Positions 5,556 to 7,735 of a stretch of DNA of 7,735 bases are shown one piece after another. The notes under the pieces were generated by a model that did not search any database, was not told the origin of the DNA, and worked only from the letters and a program-made list of their open reading frames with translations. The position numbers were made by a program, and so were the translations under genes. Numbering within the stretch: the stretch's first letter is position 1; each line of letters begins with the position of its first letter. This DNA comes from a bacterium (GTDB taxonomy: Bacteria; Latescibacterota; Latescibacteria; Latescibacterales; Latescibacteraceae): assembly GCA_021372535.1 (NCBI GenBank), contig JAJFUH010000094.1, positions 1-7,735 on the forward strand, read 5' to 3'.

Positions 5556-7735
5556 ATGCCGCTAAATCCGGTATTGAATGTCCGAGCCCGCATGAAAATT
5601 ATCTGTTGTGTATTCGCGGTATTCCTTTTTGTTTTTGCTTCTGTCTTTGCCGACTTCCTCACCGATGCCAGCCTCCCGTTTACGCGAATCGATCCGGGGA
5701 TCGTCATTGAAAAATATCCCATAGCGACACCTGTTAAGAACGGACCGTTGAAAATCCTGTTTTTCGGCAGCCGTGATACGGTCGGTCAGGCTGTTTCAGG
5801 GATAGCGGCACGGCTTGAATGCCGTTTCGAGGCCGTTCTGACTGAAAGCCGCACACAAATCGGCGCCCGGCCATATATGAGCACGGACGAAGCGGACATT
5901 CTCTCGGAGAATGCCATTCTTGAACGCGCTGTGACATTACTGCGTGAGCGGTGGGATGTAATCTGGCTCGATTTCGGGCTCGACGATTTACCAGAAAGAG
6001 TCAGGTTGGCGATGTTGAATAATGTCGACAGAGGCGCAGGACTCGTATGTGTCGGAAACAGCAGACAGCTTAAAAAATATGCTTCCGGAAGGAAAGGAGA
6101 CACCCGTCAGCTCGAAGCAGCCGTTTTCGCCAAGTTCAAGCCTGTTTGTGCCGGAAAACGGGGAATCGGGCTTCTTGTCGCGATGCCGCAGCCATATCTA
6201 CGGGGCAGCGCAAGGGATGTCGCCGATTATCATACCTCCGCGGTCAACGCGGTTATGGTCGCCTCGGGGAAAAATACGGGAATCGTTGTTACGAAAGTAC
6301 CAAAACCGGCGCGGATATATCCTCTGGACGGGCTGACCGGAAAGTATTACCGGGTATATCTGTATAACAACGGCGACAAGCGAGATATAAAATTTCACAT
6401 GCGTTACAGAAATGACAGCGGACATTTGACCGCGGAATTGATGAACTCCTATATCGTCGAGCACGGGAGAAGTTATGTCAAAATAACGTTTCCGTATGTA
6501 CCGATCGGTGTTTATTCCGTCGATATATCGCTTTTTGATTCCGGAGGAGTTACCGCGATTGCCGGAACATCCTTTGCCGTAACTTCACGGATGTTTATTT
6601 CCGAAATCGACTGCTGGGAACGCATCGCCCGTGAAGGCGGAGACATAAACGGTGTCGTGCGGCTGTCACAGGGACTTCAAAAGGGGATGAAACTGGAATT
6701 GGAACTGGTCGATGGCTGGGGCCGCCTGATCGGTCAACAGGTATTCTCTTCTGACAACGATCTGAATAACGACGGGCTTGAATTCACGCTCCGTCATCAT
6801 AAAGAGAGGTCGCTCACTGCCCGCGCCCGCCTGTACCGTGACGGGGAGCTTGTCCATGAACTTGAGAAGCCCGTTTTTACCATGAAAGAGTTCGATGCGC
6901 GGAAGTATTCCCTCATTGTCACCGATGACCTGGCATCGGAGGTGTCGAGCCGTGAGCGTTATAAGGTTCTCGGCAGGGCGGGCGTTACCGGTATCGATAT
7001 AGATTTGACCGGTATCGATTCCACCCGGAATGCGGTACGTATTGCACAAAATGCCGCAGGCAGCGGTTTGAGGATAATTCCCCGGATCGCGCGGATCGAA
7101 AATACCGAAAACAAACCGGTCATGAATCCGGTCATTACGACGGTGGATTTCAATGAAAAACTCGATAAACGTGTCCGGGCTTTTGCCGACACGCTGAAAC
7201 ATCTCTCGCCGTTTGCTTTTTCCATCGGCGGGACGAACATGCTGACTCCCTACGAGGTCGATGTCGGTTTTTCGACAAACGATGTCGAATCGTTCCAGCG
7301 ATATCTGGAGAGCAAGTACAAGTCGATAGATACGCTCAATCATGCATGGAGAACGAATTACACGTCCTTCAGGGAGGCGCAGCCGGTTACGTTCGACGAT
7401 GCACGGCTGACCGATAACTATCCTGCCTGGCTCGATACGAGACTTCATATGGAGGCGGTATTCACGCTCGTTCACAATGTCGCGACCGAATCGGTCTATC
7501 ATGTCAAATCCGATGCAAAAGTGGGTATCGAAAGTTTCGACGATGTATGGAGCCCCTTTAGAGGTTTTAATCTGTACGAGCTCACCGGAATAGTATCTCT
7601 GGCTGTTACTCCACAGGATGAGGGCTATGGACTACCCGGCGACTGTTCCGTGTCCGCGGCGGTAGCGTCCTTTGCGATTCCTGGGTCGATAACGGGGCTT
7701 TCGGTAAACGGCGATGCATCGAGCAGGGGCAGCGA
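5556..7735 (+). CDS. Exported multidomain protein with GH42-like (beta-galactosidase-type) TIM barrel, 3' end outside window
   Basis: An uninterrupted frame of 726 codons runs off the right edge. Start 5556 has the better ribosome binding site; ATG 5592 (codon 13) would give a more compact signal peptide. The hydrophobic core IICCVFAVFLFVFASVFA ends at A32, a plausible signal peptidase I site, so the protein is predicted to be exported. Residues about 65-230 look like a Rossmann-type, class I glutamine-amidotransferase-like fold (LKILFFGSRD, WDVIWLDFG, GAGLVCVGNS). Residues about 255-445 are beta-rich and probably two Ig-like modules. From about 450 a TIM-barrel-like region begins (KYSLIVTDD, GVTGIDIDL). 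Residues about 553-610 match the GH42 style: a strand end SIGGTN, then FQRYLESKYKSIDTLNHAW and RTNY, corresponding to 'F..WL..kY.tid.LN.aWgt.y' of the family. GH42 enzymes cleave beta-galactosides, but the N-E pair holding the acid/base glutamate is not seen at the expected place (GGTNM instead), and the nucleophile region is outside the window. Activity and substrate are therefore unknown. Confidence 0.75.
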   Translation, partial: MPLNPVLNVRARMKIICCVFAVFLFVFASVFADFLTDASLPFTRIDPGIVIEKYPIATPVKNGPLKILFFGSRDTVGQAVSGIAARLECRFEAVLTESRTQIGARPYMSTDEADILSENAILERAVTLLRERWDVIWLDFGLDDLPERVRLAMLNNVDRGAGLVCVGNSRQLKKYASGRKGDTRQLEAAVFAKFKPVCAGKRGIGLLVAMPQPYLRGSARDVADYHTSAVNAVMVASGKNTGIVVTKVPKPARIYPLDGLTGKYYRVYLYNNGDKRDIKFHMRYRNDSGHLTAELMNSYIVEHGRSYVKITFPYVPIGVYSVDISLFDSGGVTAIAGTSFAVTSRMFISEIDCWERIAREGGDINGVVRLSQGLQKGMKLELELVDGWGRLIGQQVFSSDNDLNNDGLEFTLRHHKERSLTARARLYRDGELVHELEKPVFTMKEFDARKYSLIVTDDLASEVSSRERYKVLGRAGVTGIDIDLTGIDSTRNAVRIAQNAAGSGLRIIPRIARIENTENKPVMNPVITTVDFNEKLDKRVRAFADTLKHLSPFAFSIGGTNMLTPYEVDVGFSTNDVESFQRYLESKYKSIDTLNHAWRTNYTSFREAQPVTFDDARLTDNYPAWLDTRLHMEAVFTLVHNVATESVYHVKSDAKVGIESFDDVWSPFRGFNLYELTGIVSLAVTPQDEGYGLPGDCSVSAAVASFAIPGSITGLSVNGDASSRGS

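Noticed and set aside
6666-7502. Minus-strand open frame of 278 codons
   Set aside because: It lies wholly antisense to the GH42-like gene, which has recognisable domains and an open frame to the window edge. The minus-strand product shows no family features.

Overview
The window is bacterial, about half G+C, with dense plus-strand genes, good Shine-Dalgarno sites and TGA used as a normal stop (at 113-115 and 4684-4686). The protein types (a BlaR1-type protease with a giant outer domain, carboxypeptidase-regulatory-like repeats, a CBM9-like domain and a GH42-like protein) suggest an uncultured Gram-negative-type bacterium of the kind seen in the FCB or PVC groups. This placement is only an impression from gene content; nothing in the window fixes the taxon.

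Layout: (1) 2-115 is the C-terminal tail of a BlaI/MecI-family repressor. (2) 112-4686 is a 1524-residue M56 (BlaR1/MecR1-type) membrane metalloprotease whose start overlaps the repressor's stop (ATGA). The penicillin-binding sensor of classical BlaR1 is absent. In its place are about eight beta-sandwich repeats, a CBM9-like domain and a TPR-like tail, together about 1140 residues predicted to lie outside the membrane. (3) An 88-bp gap (4687-4774) has no terminator and no convincing promoter. (4) 4775-5353 is a TlpA/ResA-like thioredoxin-fold protein with a signal sequence, interrupted by one in-frame TGA at codon 30 with the frame open on both sides. A SECIS-like hairpin follows the TGA. (5) A strong intrinsic terminator sits at 5425-5454, followed by about 100 bp of leader without a clear promoter. 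(6) From 5556 to the right edge runs an open frame of at least 726 codons, an exported protein with a GATase-like N-terminal region, beta-rich linkers and a GH42-like TIM barrel. It has no stop inside the window.

How the genes may work together (inference): the repressor, the protease and probably the thioredoxin-like gene form one unit ending at the terminator. By analogy with BlaI/BlaR1, the M56 protein would sense something outside the cell and trigger loss of the repressor through its cytoplasmic zinc-protease domain. The outer domains point to a glycan or protein ligand rather than a beta-lactam. The GH42-like gene appears to be a separate transcription unit, and its carbohydrate theme fits with, but does not prove, a link to the sensor.

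The most interesting points are the replaced sensor domain, the in-frame TGA with its hairpin (selenocysteine, nonsense mutation or sequence error), the SxxC thioredoxin motif and the atypical catalytic region of the GH42-like protein.
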